Positions 44,596 to 54,218 are shown, counted from the first letter of the stretch. The stretch: DNA of 64,000 nt from GCA-2401155 sp045047085 (GCA_045047085.1 JASFYT010000041.1:1-64000), one strand, 5' to 3'. A program made the numbers and translations. Notes: generated by a model from the sequence alone, not told the origin.

Positions 44596-45345
44596 CTATT
44601 TCTTTGATTGTCCAGTTTTACGCATCACCAACACGACGACCGCATCCCACGGAGCCTTACGAGCATAAATGGCATTTAGTAAACCTCCCAACAGGGATTG
44701 CGTAAAATACCGTAGACGCCTCACAATCCATTTAAGCCCCATCGGGCCAAGAATTTGAAAAGAACCGCCATAGCGTGTGGTTTCAAAACTGGTTCCCAAA
44801 GAGGCCTGCTCAATCTTTTCTTTGGAAAGGGCTTCTTTGTGGGTGATATCACCATTTTGCGGAGCAAGACCGAGTGGGCTTTGCCCATTAGGAAAACGTA
44901 AAACAAGATAACCACCCGGTCGCAGCATTGTTTCAGCAGCCTTTGTGCGGGTGATAATCTCATCCATTGTAAAATGCTCAAACACATCAAACGCGACAAT
45001 CACATCAAAACACTCTTTATGCTTGGAGGCGACATTCTCGAAATCTGCAATCAACAACTCCACACCGAATCGTTTGGCCTCCGCAAGAGATCTGTCGTTA
45101 ATTTCAGTTCCCTTGATACTGGCACCGGCATCCTTCGCCCAAGCCAGAAAACTTCCCGATCCAAAACCAATTTCCAGAACATTCTTACCGGAAAGTTCAA
45201 GGCCTAGCATCTCACCTTTATAATACTCGTTCTCATCACTTGAGTAGGTAAAATATTCATCCCAGCCTTTCCAGTCTTCATAACTGGAATAATGTCTTTG
45301 AGCGTCAAGGTCTGGAGAGGCTCTCTCTCGTTTGCTTATCGTCAT
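44596..45345 (-). CDS. Class I SAM-dependent methyltransferase
   Basis: 249 residues. SAM motif I is VLEIGFGSGSFLAWA, followed by IKGTEINDRSL and DVIVAFDVFEHFTMDEI; LRPGGYLVLRFPNG is the post-motif strand. Similar UbiG/UbiE-like methyltransferases decorate sugars in EPS clusters. The N-terminal HYSSYEDWKGWDEYF may form a lid. It is the first gene of the large minus-strand operon; its promoter should lie in the divergent region to 45742. The C terminus is basic (MRKTGQSKK). Confidence 0.85.
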   Translation of the reverse strand: MTISKRERASPDLDAQRHYSSYEDWKGWDEYFTYSSDENEYYKGEMLGLELSGKNVLEIGFGSGSFLAWAKDAGASIKGTEINDRSLAEAKRFGVELLIADFENVASKHKECFDVIVAFDVFEHFTMDEIITRTKAAETMLRPGGYLVLRFPNGQSPLGLAPQNGDITHKEALSKEKIEQASLGTSFETTRYGGSFQILGPMGLKWIVRRLRYFTQSLLGGLLNAIYARKAPWDAVVVLVMRKTGQSKK

Positions 45346-45742
45346 AAAACTTGAACTTTGCTTTTAGCAATTAGAACGAACCTAGAACCAAATCTAATTG
45401 CATTTCCCCAACTATCGAATCCAATTCCATATTATCACGCATCATGCAACTTGGGCCAAAAATAATGAGGGATATCTGTTAATTCTCGCGTGAGAACCTG
45501 TTTAGCCGGTCAATACATGCACCGGGCTTTGTACTTTTATTACGATGAATGACAGATGCAGAAAGTTGCAGGGAATTGAGCTTCGCACAAGCCTCAGGTG
45601 ACAGACTTGCTTTCATTGATACAATTTTTAATACCAGCGTTGATTTTTAAGTGTTTGAGCAAATTCTGTCCTTGGCTGAGTCTTCGTTTAGTAACATTCA
45701 ACAGTCCTGATCCATGTTGAAGAACAACAAATTGAACCAGAT
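45346..45742. other. Divergent promoter region of the second polysaccharide locus
   Basis: About 400 bases separating the minus-strand assembly operon from the plus-strand export operon. Both sets are needed together, so shared regulation here is plausible. No strong inverted repeat or clear -35/-10 pair was identified by eye. Confidence 0.45.
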
Positions 45743-46543
45743 ATGATTGATTTGCACAGCCATATATTACCCGGAATTGATGACGGTTCGAAGAGTATCG
45801 AAATGTCGCTCGAAATGGCCCGCATTGCGGCAGCCGACGGCATCAAAATACTCGCATGCACACCTCATGTCAGACCTCCGACTTATAATAATTATTCGTC
45901 AAACATTACAAAAGCTATACATTTACTACAACACCAACTCGACAAAGAGGGTATCGACCTTAAATTGGTTTTAGGTGGGGACATACATATCAATAGAGAT
46001 ATTATAGAGAAGCTTCATAACAAAACCATTCCAAGTTTGAATGGCAGCCGTTATTTTTTATTTGAACCACCTCATAATGTAATGCCACCGCATCTGGTGC
46101 GATTCTGTCGCAAAATTTTGCAAGCAGGTTATATTCCTGTTCTAACTCATCCCGAGCGGCTCAGTTGGATTGAGAATCACTACTGCGTCATAACCAAGCT
46201 GGACGAAATTGGCGTAGCAATTCAACTTACCGCCGGGGCGATAACCGGAGATTTTGGAAAGCCTGCAAAATATTGGTCCGAACGGCTTTTGGCAGAGGAT
46301 CGAACTGATATCATTGCCAGCGATGCCCACGACATAACAAACAGAATTCCTGTTTTATCGAAAGCACGCGATTTTATTACTAATTTTTGTGATGAAGAAA
46401 CGGCGAAGCGTCTAACATTTGGGAATCCTCGGAGAATTCTGGAGAACCGGATTTTACTGAGAATGAAGGAACACGCTTCATCGAAAGCACTCCCCAAAAC
46501 CAGCTTCAAAAAAATAATGGACCGGCTTAGTGTTTGGCATTAA
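45743..46543 (+). CDS. CpsB/CapC-type PHP-family protein-tyrosine phosphatase
   Basis: 266 residues. The N terminus MIDLHSHILPGIDDGSKS is the His-x-His metal motif of PHP phosphatases; CTPHVRPPTY, VLGGDIHINRD, VLTHPERLSWIE and IASDAHDITNRIP supply the other metal ligands. Such enzymes remove phosphate from the tyrosine tail of Wzc-like kinases; the kinase is two genes downstream. Known mainly from Firmicutes, but also found in Gram-negative EPS loci. No signal peptide; cytoplasmic. Confidence 0.88.
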   Translation: MIDLHSHILPGIDDGSKSIEMSLEMARIAAADGIKILACTPHVRPPTYNNYSSNITKAIHLLQHQLDKEGIDLKLVLGGDIHINRDIIEKLHNKTIPSLNGSRYFLFEPPHNVMPPHLVRFCRKILQAGYIPVLTHPERLSWIENHYCVITKLDEIGVAIQLTAGAITGDFGKPAKYWSERLLAEDRTDIIASDAHDITNRIPVLSKARDFITNFCDEETAKRLTFGNPRRILENRILLRMKEHASSKALPKTSFKKIMDRLSVWH

Positions 46544-46620
46544 ATATGATAGTAATGAGTCTATGTAAGATTCGGTATTGAACATGTTCAGGGGAGCATG
46601 TCGATTTAGATTTAAAGTAG

Positions 46621-47457
46621 GTGATGGTATCTGGATGCTGTGCAGAGCGTTCAAACGGGGTAAGGGTGGCAATTTTGGTTAGAAAAGCATTCGTTTTTGT
46701 ATGCTTGCCTGTTCGTAAAGTTCTGGCTGCAATTTCAATTTTTATGATTTTTGCAATTTTGTCAGGTTGTGCGGGTTCTCGTGATGACACGATAACCGGC
46801 TCGGTCAGGAACGATTCTGGCCTCGTTACGGCATATGCTGGTGAGTTGCACATTGTATCATATTTGCCTCCGCCTTCGAATTCCGGGAATTCTGGTGGGC
46901 AACGCATTTCCCCAAATGATATTTTGGAAATAGATGTGTTTAAGGTTGATGAACTGGATAGAACTATTCGGGTCGAACCTTCTGGCAATGTTTCTATGCC
47001 GCTGATTGGCACCGTTAAAGCTGCTGGGCTTTCTGTTATCGAGTTTGAAAAAAGCCTCGAAAGAAAATATAGCGCGAAGTACCTTCAAGGTGCAGAGATC
47101 ACAGTGTTCATGAAAGAGTCGTTTGGTTTAAGGCTCACTATGGACGGTGAATTTAAAAGGCCTGGCATATATCCAGGAACAAGTCAGACAACTTTAATGC
47201 AGGCTGTAGCCCAGGCGGGCGGATTAACATCGCTGGCTGATGAAAAGAAACTTTATGTATTTCGGCAATATTCCAATGGAAAACGAGTTGCCAATTATTC
47301 AATTTCTGCGATTCGGAATGGCCAGAAAATTGACCCAAAATTGTACGGTGGAGACATCATAGTAGCGTTCGCGTCTAAATCAAAAATTGCAACACAAAAC
47401 CTGCGTCAAGCTCTAGGTATTGCTTCATCAGCAGTGCGAGTAGCAGTACCGCTGTAA
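46621..47457 (+). CDS. Polysaccharide export lipoprotein (Wza/OPX family)
   Basis: Up to 278 residues. A lipobox LSGC (Cys50 from the first start) follows a hydrophobic helix, so the outer-membrane lipoprotein form is likely. A TTG at 46675 with AAGGG eight bases upstream would give a more usual short signal peptide, so the true start is uncertain. The mature part has the polysaccharide export domain (ISPNDILEIDVFKVDELDR, GNVSMPLIGTVKAAGLS) and an SLBB domain (GEFKRPGIYPG, LMQAVAQAGGL, LYGGDIIVAF). It forms the outer-membrane channel of the second system, between phosphatase and kinase genes. Confidence 0.88.
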   Translation: MMVSGCCAERSNGVRVAILVRKAFVFVCLPVRKVLAAISIFMIFAILSGCAGSRDDTITGSVRNDSGLVTAYAGELHIVSYLPPPSNSGNSGGQRISPNDILEIDVFKVDELDRTIRVEPSGNVSMPLIGTVKAAGLSVIEFEKSLERKYSAKYLQGAEITVFMKESFGLRLTMDGEFKRPGIYPGTSQTTLMQAVAQAGGLTSLADEKKLYVFRQYSNGKRVANYSISAIRNGQKIDPKLYGGDIIVAFASKSKIATQNLRQALGIASSAVRVAVPL

Positions 47458-47505
47458 ATACAACCTCTACCATCAGCACGTTTGGTAGTTAAGGAATGTC
47501 GATAG

Positions 47506-49830
47506 ATGATACGAGATCAACCACCAGTACCAGTTGGGGTTTCCGAACAGCGATCTGTCACGGAAATACAAACCCGTTCTTCGTCATCTGATCAATGGAA
47601 TGAAAATTTTGGTGACGACAGCACTTTTGACCCGCTGAAATTATTGTGGCTTGCAGTGCATTATCGCTGGCTGATCGTTGCCTGCATTCTTATGGGGCTG
47701 GCTTCCGGTCTATTTTTTACATGGCAACAAACGCCACTTTACCGAGCCACGAATAAAATTGAAATTTCAAACAGGGGCGCGAAGATCATTCAGGATCTGG
47801 AAGTTGTTTCACCGCTAAATGATTCCAGAAAATTTGAAACCGCAAAGCAGAAGTTTCTATCTTACGATCTTGCAAGACGTATTGTTTTTTCGCTTAACCT
47901 TTCAGCAGATGCCAAATTTCTCGCACCTGTTGCTAGCTTTTCCCTAACTAATTTGATTGATCGCGCGATCGGCCGTAGTAACCAACAAACATTCGAGGCG
48001 CTCTCCCCGGAAGATCGGGTAATATCAGCAATCAGAACAGTGAAGGACAACCTGTCTGCAAACATTATTCGTAATACTAGCATAATTGCAGTGAGCTATG
48101 TGCATCCTGACCCAAAATTTGCGGCACTGATCGCGAATCAAGCAGCCAAAAGCTTTATTGACCAAGGGGTTGAAAGCAGAAGTGAAACATCTGACCTCAC
48201 TCGCCAGTTTATCGAAGAGCAGGTAATTGAAACTAAAAAGAAACTCGAAATATCGGAAAAAGAACTAGTCGCTTATGCGAAAAACGCAGGCCTTACGATT
48301 GATGGATCGAATATATCTTTGATCTCTGGAAATATCTCTGAAGTTAATAAATCCTTGGGGAAAACCATCAACGAACGCCTGCTCGTTGAGCGCTATGTCG
48401 CACAAATAAAATCCAATGGATCCGCCTCTTTGCCACAGGTTTTTGAAAGCGGGGCAGTCCAGCGGACGAAAAACAAAATTACTGAGCTCAGAGCAACTTA
48501 TCAGGAAAAACGGGCGACGCTGAAACCTGGTTATCAGGAAATGCGCAGTCTGCAGGCACAAATTGATTCCCTGTCTGCAGATCTGGATTCTGCAATTGCC
48601 AATATCGGCAAATCCGTAGAGATACAATATGAACAGGTATTGGCAAAAGAAAAAGCCCTTCGCCAAGAACTCATCAAATTGGAAAACCAGCAGTCTGGCT
48701 TTCAGGAAAAAAATATCGACTACACTATTTTAAAACGGGAAGTCGCTTCCAATCGCTCTCAATATGAAAGCCTTATCGGAAAACTAAATGAGATCGGTAT
48801 CGGATCGGATTTGAAAACCACTACTGCCCGCATCGTAGATGAAGCACTACCGCCAAAATCTCCCTACACACCGCGTCTCGGTATCAATCTAGGTGCTGCA
48901 CTTGCACTGTTTAGCGGTCTGGCAGTAATCTTAATTTATGGCTTTGAGTTGATGAACAATACGTTCGCGATACCCGATCAGATCGAAGATGAATTAAATC
49001 TTCCGGTCCTGGGTATGATTCCTCGCGTCAAAACGAGCGACATGGCGGCACAGCTGCTCGATCCGAAATCTCCCATTTCCGAAGCCTATCGAACGCTTCG
49101 AACGTCGATACAATTTACTGGCGCGGAAGCAAGTATGAAATCCCTCCTTGTCACCAGTTCTGAACAGGGAGAGGGGAAATCCACAACAGTGCAGAAACTC
49201 GCTGAGGGCTTCGCAGATTTGGGTAAAAATGTTTTGGTGATAGATGCGGATCTAAGAAAACCAAAAATGCACACCATCTATAAAACGAGCGCAAAACTCG
49301 GACTGAGTAATCTGTTGTCAAACGTTGTACGGAATGGAAATTTTGCTTCCATATTTCAAAAAACACCACATCCGAATATTACGTTTCTATCGGCTGGTAC
49401 AATTCCACCAAACCCTGCCAACTTGCTTGCTTCAGAAGAGATGGGCCTGACCCTCCATTTGTGCACAAAGAAATATGATTTGGTCATAATAGATTCTCCC
49501 CCGATCATGGGGCTTGCAGATGCTCCAATTTTAAGCCGCCAGGTTGATGCGGTCCTGCTTGTGGTGTCATCAAAGCAAGTTGCCAGAAAATCAGCCAAGC
49601 ACGCCGTAAAGCGTCTCAAATCCATTGGGGCCCATATAGTTGGGGCCACACTGAATAAATTCTCAGTTGATAAGGTCGACTATAATTACGCCTACAGATA
49701 TATGAGCTATAACTATTATAATTATGAAAATGAGATGGGAGTGCTTGAAGACGGCTCCAGAAAACCTTCCCTAAACGACCCAGCTGCTATTTCCAATATC
49801 TGGGGATTGTTTTCACGTCGTACCGGCTAG
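47506..49830 (+). CDS. Wzc/ExoP-like co-polymerase with C-terminal tyrosine autokinase
   Basis: 774 residues. N-terminal membrane segment (WLIVACILMGLASGLFF, about 59-75), long periplasmic coiled coil (about 190-420), Pro-rich EALPPKSPYTPRLG before the second membrane segment, then a cytoplasmic BY-kinase: SSEQGEGKSTTVQKLA (Walker A), VLVIDADLRKP (Walker A') and LVIIDSPP (Walker B). The tail is a tyrosine cluster (YNYAYRYMSYNYYNYENE), the autophosphorylation site. It controls chain length and export together with the Wza-like protein; the PHP phosphatase probably resets it. Fused form contrasts with the split pair at 5877-8387. Confidence 0.93.
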   Translation: MIRDQPPVPVGVSEQRSVTEIQTRSSSSDQWNENFGDDSTFDPLKLLWLAVHYRWLIVACILMGLASGLFFTWQQTPLYRATNKIEISNRGAKIIQDLEVVSPLNDSRKFETAKQKFLSYDLARRIVFSLNLSADAKFLAPVASFSLTNLIDRAIGRSNQQTFEALSPEDRVISAIRTVKDNLSANIIRNTSIIAVSYVHPDPKFAALIANQAAKSFIDQGVESRSETSDLTRQFIEEQVIETKKKLEISEKELVAYAKNAGLTIDGSNISLISGNISEVNKSLGKTINERLLVERYVAQIKSNGSASLPQVFESGAVQRTKNKITELRATYQEKRATLKPGYQEMRSLQAQIDSLSADLDSAIANIGKSVEIQYEQVLAKEKALRQELIKLENQQSGFQEKNIDYTILKREVASNRSQYESLIGKLNEIGIGSDLKTTTARIVDEALPPKSPYTPRLGINLGAALALFSGLAVILIYGFELMNNTFAIPDQIEDELNLPVLGMIPRVKTSDMAAQLLDPKSPISEAYRTLRTSIQFTGAEASMKSLLVTSSEQGEGKSTTVQKLAEGFADLGKNVLVIDADLRKPKMHTIYKTSAKLGLSNLLSNVVRNGNFASIFQKTPHPNITFLSAGTIPPNPANLLASEEMGLTLHLCTKKYDLVIIDSPPIMGLADAPILSRQVDAVLLVVSSKQVARKSAKHAVKRLKSIGAHIVGATLNKFSVDKVDYNYAYRYMSYNYYNYENEMGVLEDGSRKPSLNDPAAISNIWGLFSRRTG

Positions 49831-50087
49831 AACATTATTTAAATTGCACTGACGAACGCTTCATTTTCAACGAGCTAACCATGCTTGAGTAGCGCTCATT
49901 TGGAGAATGAGTAACATTCCACATAATTGAATATGTGATGGCCCGACCTTTCCCGATAGGGCTGAATAATCGCCAGTCGGAAAAATTGCACCCAATCAAT
50001 ATTAACTAAGTATAAAGGTATTTGACACCTTTCGTTAATATTTGCTATTTTTTAAGCATACACTTTGGATGTACAAAGGTGCCTCTT

Positions 50088-50357
50088 ATGAAAAAACGTA
50101 CGCTCTTATTGGCTGGCGTAGCATTATTCAGTTTCGCTAATGCCGTCACAGCGACGGACCACGAACCGAATAAAATTTTTGAAAGTAGCGGATATAGCTA
50201 TAGTGATTATGGCGATGTTAGCGAACCAAAAAACTGCGCATTTCAGTTCTCTTCCATTGATGGTAGTACTAGTTGCATAAGCGGAAAGCCCAGTGGCTGG
50301 AATCGCCCAAAGTCTGACTATTGGGAATCTAAAAATAGCTATGAGGTAATTAGCTAA
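50088..50357 (+). CDS. Small secreted protein, unrecognised
   Basis: 89 residues from the ATG at 50088, chosen because it starts a clear signal peptide (MKKRTLLLAGVALFSFANA, cut near VTA) and has AAGG upstream. The mature ~67 residues are Ser/Tyr/Asn/Gly-rich (SSGYSYSDYGDVSEP, DYWESKNSYEVIS) with two cysteines that could pair. No family recognised. A promoter in the AT-rich 49831-50087 gap, and not co-transcription with the kinase, is likely. Confidence 0.5.
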   Translation: MKKRTLLLAGVALFSFANAVTATDHEPNKIFESSGYSYSDYGDVSEPKNCAFQFSSIDGSTSCISGKPSGWNRPKSDYWESKNSYEVIS

Positions 50358-50517
50358 CGTTGATATTGCTTTCAGTACGCACGAACCATTCTGTAGATTC
50401 ATTCTCCAATGCCTGTCCAACCACAGGCTCTGTCCAGTGCTAATTCAATTGGAATTGTTCACTCATTCATGAGCCCAGATCGACTTTCGCAAGTCTACCT
50501 TACTGCGCGCCACTTCA

Positions 50518-51762
50518 TCATTTTTCAGATACCCAAAACGGCTTGGCTGCTTTTACACGAACTCTCACTCTCTTGTGCTTTTTCGCGAGAGCAATTGCCA
50601 AAAAATAGCTGAATATGATGCCAACGGCCATCGTCCGCAATGGGTAGTCGAGAACGCTGTGCAAAATTATCGTGAAGATTGCAAAAATACAGGCCTGAGT
50701 AGATAGAGACCTATCAAAATTTCGCAATATAATTACAAGCATCGCAATCAACAGAACAAGTCCCGGCAAACCTGTCTCAAGCAATAATTCCAAAACATCA
50801 TTATGTGCATGGTGCGTATATTTTAGCTCAATCTGATCAACACGTTCGTATAGAGGATAAATGGTTTCAAAGCTTCCCAATCCCGAGCCAAGCAGCCAAT
50901 GATCTTTAAGTGCTGCCCACGTATTTTGCGTCATTAGCCACCGGTCATCGAGAAAATAGATATCAAAACCACCGATTTTCCACATCAATACAACCAAAAC
51001 TGGTGAGACAGCTATCAACCAGAATATTCTTTTTCCAATCAACCTGTGGCCGACTTTGAACCAGAACACGCTGAATATCGCAGCTACCGTTGCCATAAAT
51101 ACCCCAGCTCTCGACCCAACAGCATAAAGAACGACGACTAAAACCAGTAAAATTGGATAGCAAAGATAACCTCGATTGGAAACACCGATGAGCCTAACTG
51201 CCAACATCGGTATAATTGCTACAAATAAGGCAGATAAATGATTCTCATTTTGGAAGATGCCAACACTTATCGCGTAGGGTAAAACACCATATGTTCCAAA
51301 ACCGTTTGGATAGGAGAGCTGGAACAAAACCAAAATTATATTGATGGTGACGCCTATAAAAACAAAATTGAGCAAGCGCGCCTGTGTTTCGGGCTTAAGC
51401 TGCATGACATGCAAACAAAAGCCAAGAAGCACGATAAAAAACAAACTACTTTCTACGCTCTTCCCCGGTACAGGTGAAAATAACTGCAATTGGGTCAATG
51501 ATATGATGTTCTGACTTGGCCAGTTGTCGCTATCTATTGGAATGAATTGAAGGCCAACAACCAGCATAGATAATAACGTAAACAATCGAACAAATGTCGA
51601 TATCTGAGGGTTAAACAGACCGCCAAATCCGATGAAGACCGCTGGAATGAGAGCAATTTGTATTAAATGATCAGTCAACAGAAATTGGCTAACCCCACCG
51701 CCGATAACAAGCGCCAGCAATATTACGCTTCCAAGATAATAGAAGCTAAGCCTGTCCCTCAT
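50518..51762 (-). CDS. O-antigen ligase/Wzy-family membrane protein
   Basis: 414 residues with about 10-12 transmembrane helices. The big periplasmic loop holds LLGSGLGSFETIYP and KYTHHAHNDVLELLLETG, the His-x-His-Asn pattern typical of O-antigen ligases and many Wzy polymerases. It overlaps the upstream TPR-like gene by four bases (ATGA), and the sugar transferase follows the same direction further upstream, so these three form a small operon. Whether it polymerises or ligates cannot be told. This is the second such protein in the window. Confidence 0.8.
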   Translation of the reverse strand: MRDRLSFYYLGSVILLALVIGGGVSQFLLTDHLIQIALIPAVFIGFGGLFNPQISTFVRLFTLLSMLVVGLQFIPIDSDNWPSQNIISLTQLQLFSPVPGKSVESSLFFIVLLGFCLHVMQLKPETQARLLNFVFIGVTINIILVLFQLSYPNGFGTYGVLPYAISVGIFQNENHLSALFVAIIPMLAVRLIGVSNRGYLCYPILLVLVVVLYAVGSRAGVFMATVAAIFSVFWFKVGHRLIGKRIFWLIAVSPVLVVLMWKIGGFDIYFLDDRWLMTQNTWAALKDHWLLGSGLGSFETIYPLYERVDQIELKYTHHAHNDVLELLLETGLPGLVLLIAMLVIILRNFDRSLSTQACIFAIFTIILHSVLDYPLRTMAVGIIFSYFLAIALAKKHKRVRVRVKAAKPFWVSEK

Positions 51763-53012
51763 TGTACCACTTTTTCTCGAACTGACCGTTCGATGGAAAT
51801 CTCAAACAACCTCAACGTGCCGCTTATTCTATTTTTCCTGCTCATTGAAAAATACTCCGTTCCCAACCACAAACGCTGGGTTTTGCAATTACTATCCGGA
51901 ATTTCAAATCTGATATTTTGCCGTATAGTCTTCCTTCTAGTTACAGGCAGGGGCAACCCAACCAATGGTTTTTTCCCCTCACAACCAATGAATATATGAA
52001 TCAATTTTGGAGTAATTAAACGGCTGGTCCTAAACTTGCTTGAAAGCTCATAGAGTCCTGATGGCAATTTCAAATTTTGCCAGAGTGAATTTAACTCAAC
52101 CGGATTATTCTGAAAGCTGATGTTTAACGCACCTTCCCCGGTATTTGGAACTTTGATTATCTGGGCAACGAGACCTTGTTGGCGTTGGATCGTCCAGTCA
52201 AAAAAGTTCTCCGTAGGCTGTAGATTGAATTTTGAATTGAACACGTACCCCATTTCTTTTTTTTGGGTTTCATCCAGCGAGGAAACAAATTGGGCGTAAG
52301 CCAGATCAGGTTTTTTCAACGATAACCAGGCATCTACCAACTGATTGACCAGTGGTTGGGTATTGTCAGACTTTCGAGCAATCCACTCTGCAACCAGAGC
52401 TTGAGCATATTCAATATTTCCCGGCTTTTCCTTGAATTCTGAAAGCATACTCGCCATCAAATATTGTTTTCCATCCCGGCTTTTATCAAACAAATGAACA
52501 GCCCTTTGAAAGGCATGGCTGTCAGACAATATGTATGGCCAGTAACTGTTCAATAGCGGCCAAAGGTCATTTCTCCACCGTCGATATATGATGTCAGCCA
52601 GATCAACTGCATCTGATAACCGTTTTTCTCTAATCAGGTAACCAAATCGGTTGAGCAAGGCATAGCCTTCCGTAGGCAACAACATCAGCGCATGCCCAAA
52701 CAGCATTTGTGCTTTGTCAGCCTTGCCTTGCCGTTCCCGCACAACACCAAGCATCGATAGTATTCTGGCATCACCCCGTGATAAATACGCACCCTGTATT
52801 GCCAATTGCTCGGCTTTTAACAGACTGGCAGTATCTCCGGCGTCAAGGTCATTGGTAATCACTTGGATGAGGGCGTTATTGTTAAAGGGATTTAACCTCA
52901 GCGCCAAATCGGGATACTTAAGCTCTACAAAACTGCTAATTCCATTTAGCAAGACCATTGTGAGAACCAAAAAAGAAAATGAAGTCAGACAAATTCGTCT
53001 CAAACCAACCAC
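51759..53012 (-). CDS. TPR-like membrane-anchored protein paired with the Wzy/ligase
   Basis: 417 residues. One N-terminal membrane helix (LTSFSFLVLTMVLLNGISSF), then an alpha-helical repeat region (residues about 50-210: DARILSMLGVVRERQGKADKAQMLFGHAL and similar TPR patterns), then a C-terminal beta-rich domain (GEGALNISFQNNPVELNSL, RLWLGTEYFSMSRKN). In many bacteria TPRs are fused to the C terminus of the polymerase; here they are a separate coupled gene. Helper or scaffold role inferred. No known family name is recognised for the C-terminal domain. Confidence 0.65.
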   Translation of the reverse strand: MVGLRRICLTSFSFLVLTMVLLNGISSFVELKYPDLALRLNPFNNNALIQVITNDLDAGDTASLLKAEQLAIQGAYLSRGDARILSMLGVVRERQGKADKAQMLFGHALMLLPTEGYALLNRFGYLIREKRLSDAVDLADIIYRRWRNDLWPLLNSYWPYILSDSHAFQRAVHLFDKSRDGKQYLMASMLSEFKEKPGNIEYAQALVAEWIARKSDNTQPLVNQLVDAWLSLKKPDLAYAQFVSSLDETQKKEMGYVFNSKFNLQPTENFFDWTIQRQQGLVAQIIKVPNTGEGALNISFQNNPVELNSLWQNLKLPSGLYELSSKFRTSRLITPKLIHIFIGCEGKKPLVGLPLPVTRRKTIRQNIRFEIPDSNCKTQRLWLGTEYFSMSRKNRISGTLRLFEISIERSVREKVVQ

Positions 53013-53042
53013 TGCGCATTCTCCGGTTTGGAAATTAAAAAC

Positions 53043-54218
53043 CTATGCCCCGGCCCTCGCAAGTACGGTAACAATGGTCTTCACAACGAGGGTTCCTTCT
53101 TGGACAAATCCCGCTTCATTGATGTAATGATGATCTGCATTTACTTTTTTTCGCGTAGCCTCGGTGCCTTCGATATATCCAAGATCCACCTGAGCCAAAC
53201 CGCTAATTCCGGGGCGAACGACATGGCGTTCCCTATAGCCCGGCACATTTTTTAAATAATCAATTGCATGTGAATAATAATCAGGCCTTGGACCAATTAA
53301 GCTCATTTCACCAAAAACCACATTCAATATTTGCGGCAGTTCATCCAGCCGACTTCTCCGCAAGAACTTTCCAAGGGGCGTAATGCGCTTAACTTCAACA
53401 GGGTCATTTGGGCCGCGCTCGATTGTATCAACTGCGCGCATTGAACGGAATTTAATCGCGTAGAACGGTCTACATTCTTTGCCCATGCGCTTTTGAATAA
53501 ACAATAGTTTTCCTGGATTCAGGAGCGGGTTAAGGATCAAAAGACTCATTACAGACAAACCCAAAAGAGGTAACAAAACTAAACTTCCAGTAATATCGAA
53601 CAGTCGTTTCGCTACCCAGAAAATACGATTACTGCCTAAAAAAACGCTGGATTTATCATCCTTATGTGCCCGTTGTTTTTTAGTTTCATTGAAGGACCTT
53701 GCGAATCTATCGCCAAATGAAGAAACTTCACCAAGCGAAATATGACCTTGCAGAACATTGAATAGCAATGGCAAGTGGGCCAATCTCAAACGTTGCAGAG
53801 CAGCTCCAACATGTGTGGGAACTCTAATATTATTGATCATTGCTGTGCATCGAAAGCTCACGGCGTCAAATTTTCGGGCCCTCGGCGATAAACATTCAAT
53901 GGCACTGATCGCAACACCAGACGATTCCAGCCTTATCAACACACAGACCAAGAGAAACAGAGGGGAAAGAAAAACAATCGAAATACCTGAAAAAATTGAG
54001 CTAAACACACGACTGGACAGAAGTGTGTTCATGAGAACGATTCTGGCGCCTGAAGCATGTCCAATAGCAACAACGTTCTCAGCCTCAAAGCTCTCTTGCA
54101 AGTCCTTTTGCGAGGGAACGTGTTTTACCCGGTCAACCAAATCCATGTGCTGAGAGGAAACACCAATGACTGATACCATGCAGATAAGCGCAAATACAAC
54201 GATCACCATTATTGTCAA
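53043..54218 (-). CDS. Sugar transferase with a decayed duplicate of its catalytic domain
   Basis: 391 residues. The C-terminal half (about 204-345) is a normal mono-topic phosphoglycosyl transferase (ExoY/WbaP type): IKFRSM at 256-260, SRLDELPQILNVV with Asp292-Glu293, MSLIGPRPDY and VRPGISGLAQVD. The N-terminal half (about 71-172) repeats the same order in degenerate form: a membrane hairpin, SFRCTAM at 121-127, LRLAHLPLLFNVL at 144-156 with Ala-His in place of the Asp-Glu pair, and ISLGEVSSFGD. It therefore looks like a tandem duplication with an inactive first copy. It would start synthesis of the second polysaccharide. Confidence 0.85.
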   Translation of the reverse strand: MTIMVIVVFALICMVSVIGVSSQHMDLVDRVKHVPSQKDLQESFEAENVVAIGHASGARIVLMNTLLSSRVFSSIFSGISIVFLSPLFLLVCVLIRLESSGVAISAIECLSPRARKFDAVSFRCTAMINNIRVPTHVGAALQRLRLAHLPLLFNVLQGHISLGEVSSFGDRFARSFNETKKQRAHKDDKSSVFLGSNRIFWVAKRLFDITGSLVLLPLLGLSVMSLLILNPLLNPGKLLFIQKRMGKECRPFYAIKFRSMRAVDTIERGPNDPVEVKRITPLGKFLRRSRLDELPQILNVVFGEMSLIGPRPDYYSHAIDYLKNVPGYRERHVVRPGISGLAQVDLGYIEGTEATRKKVNADHHYINEAGFVQEGTLVVKTIVTVLARAGA

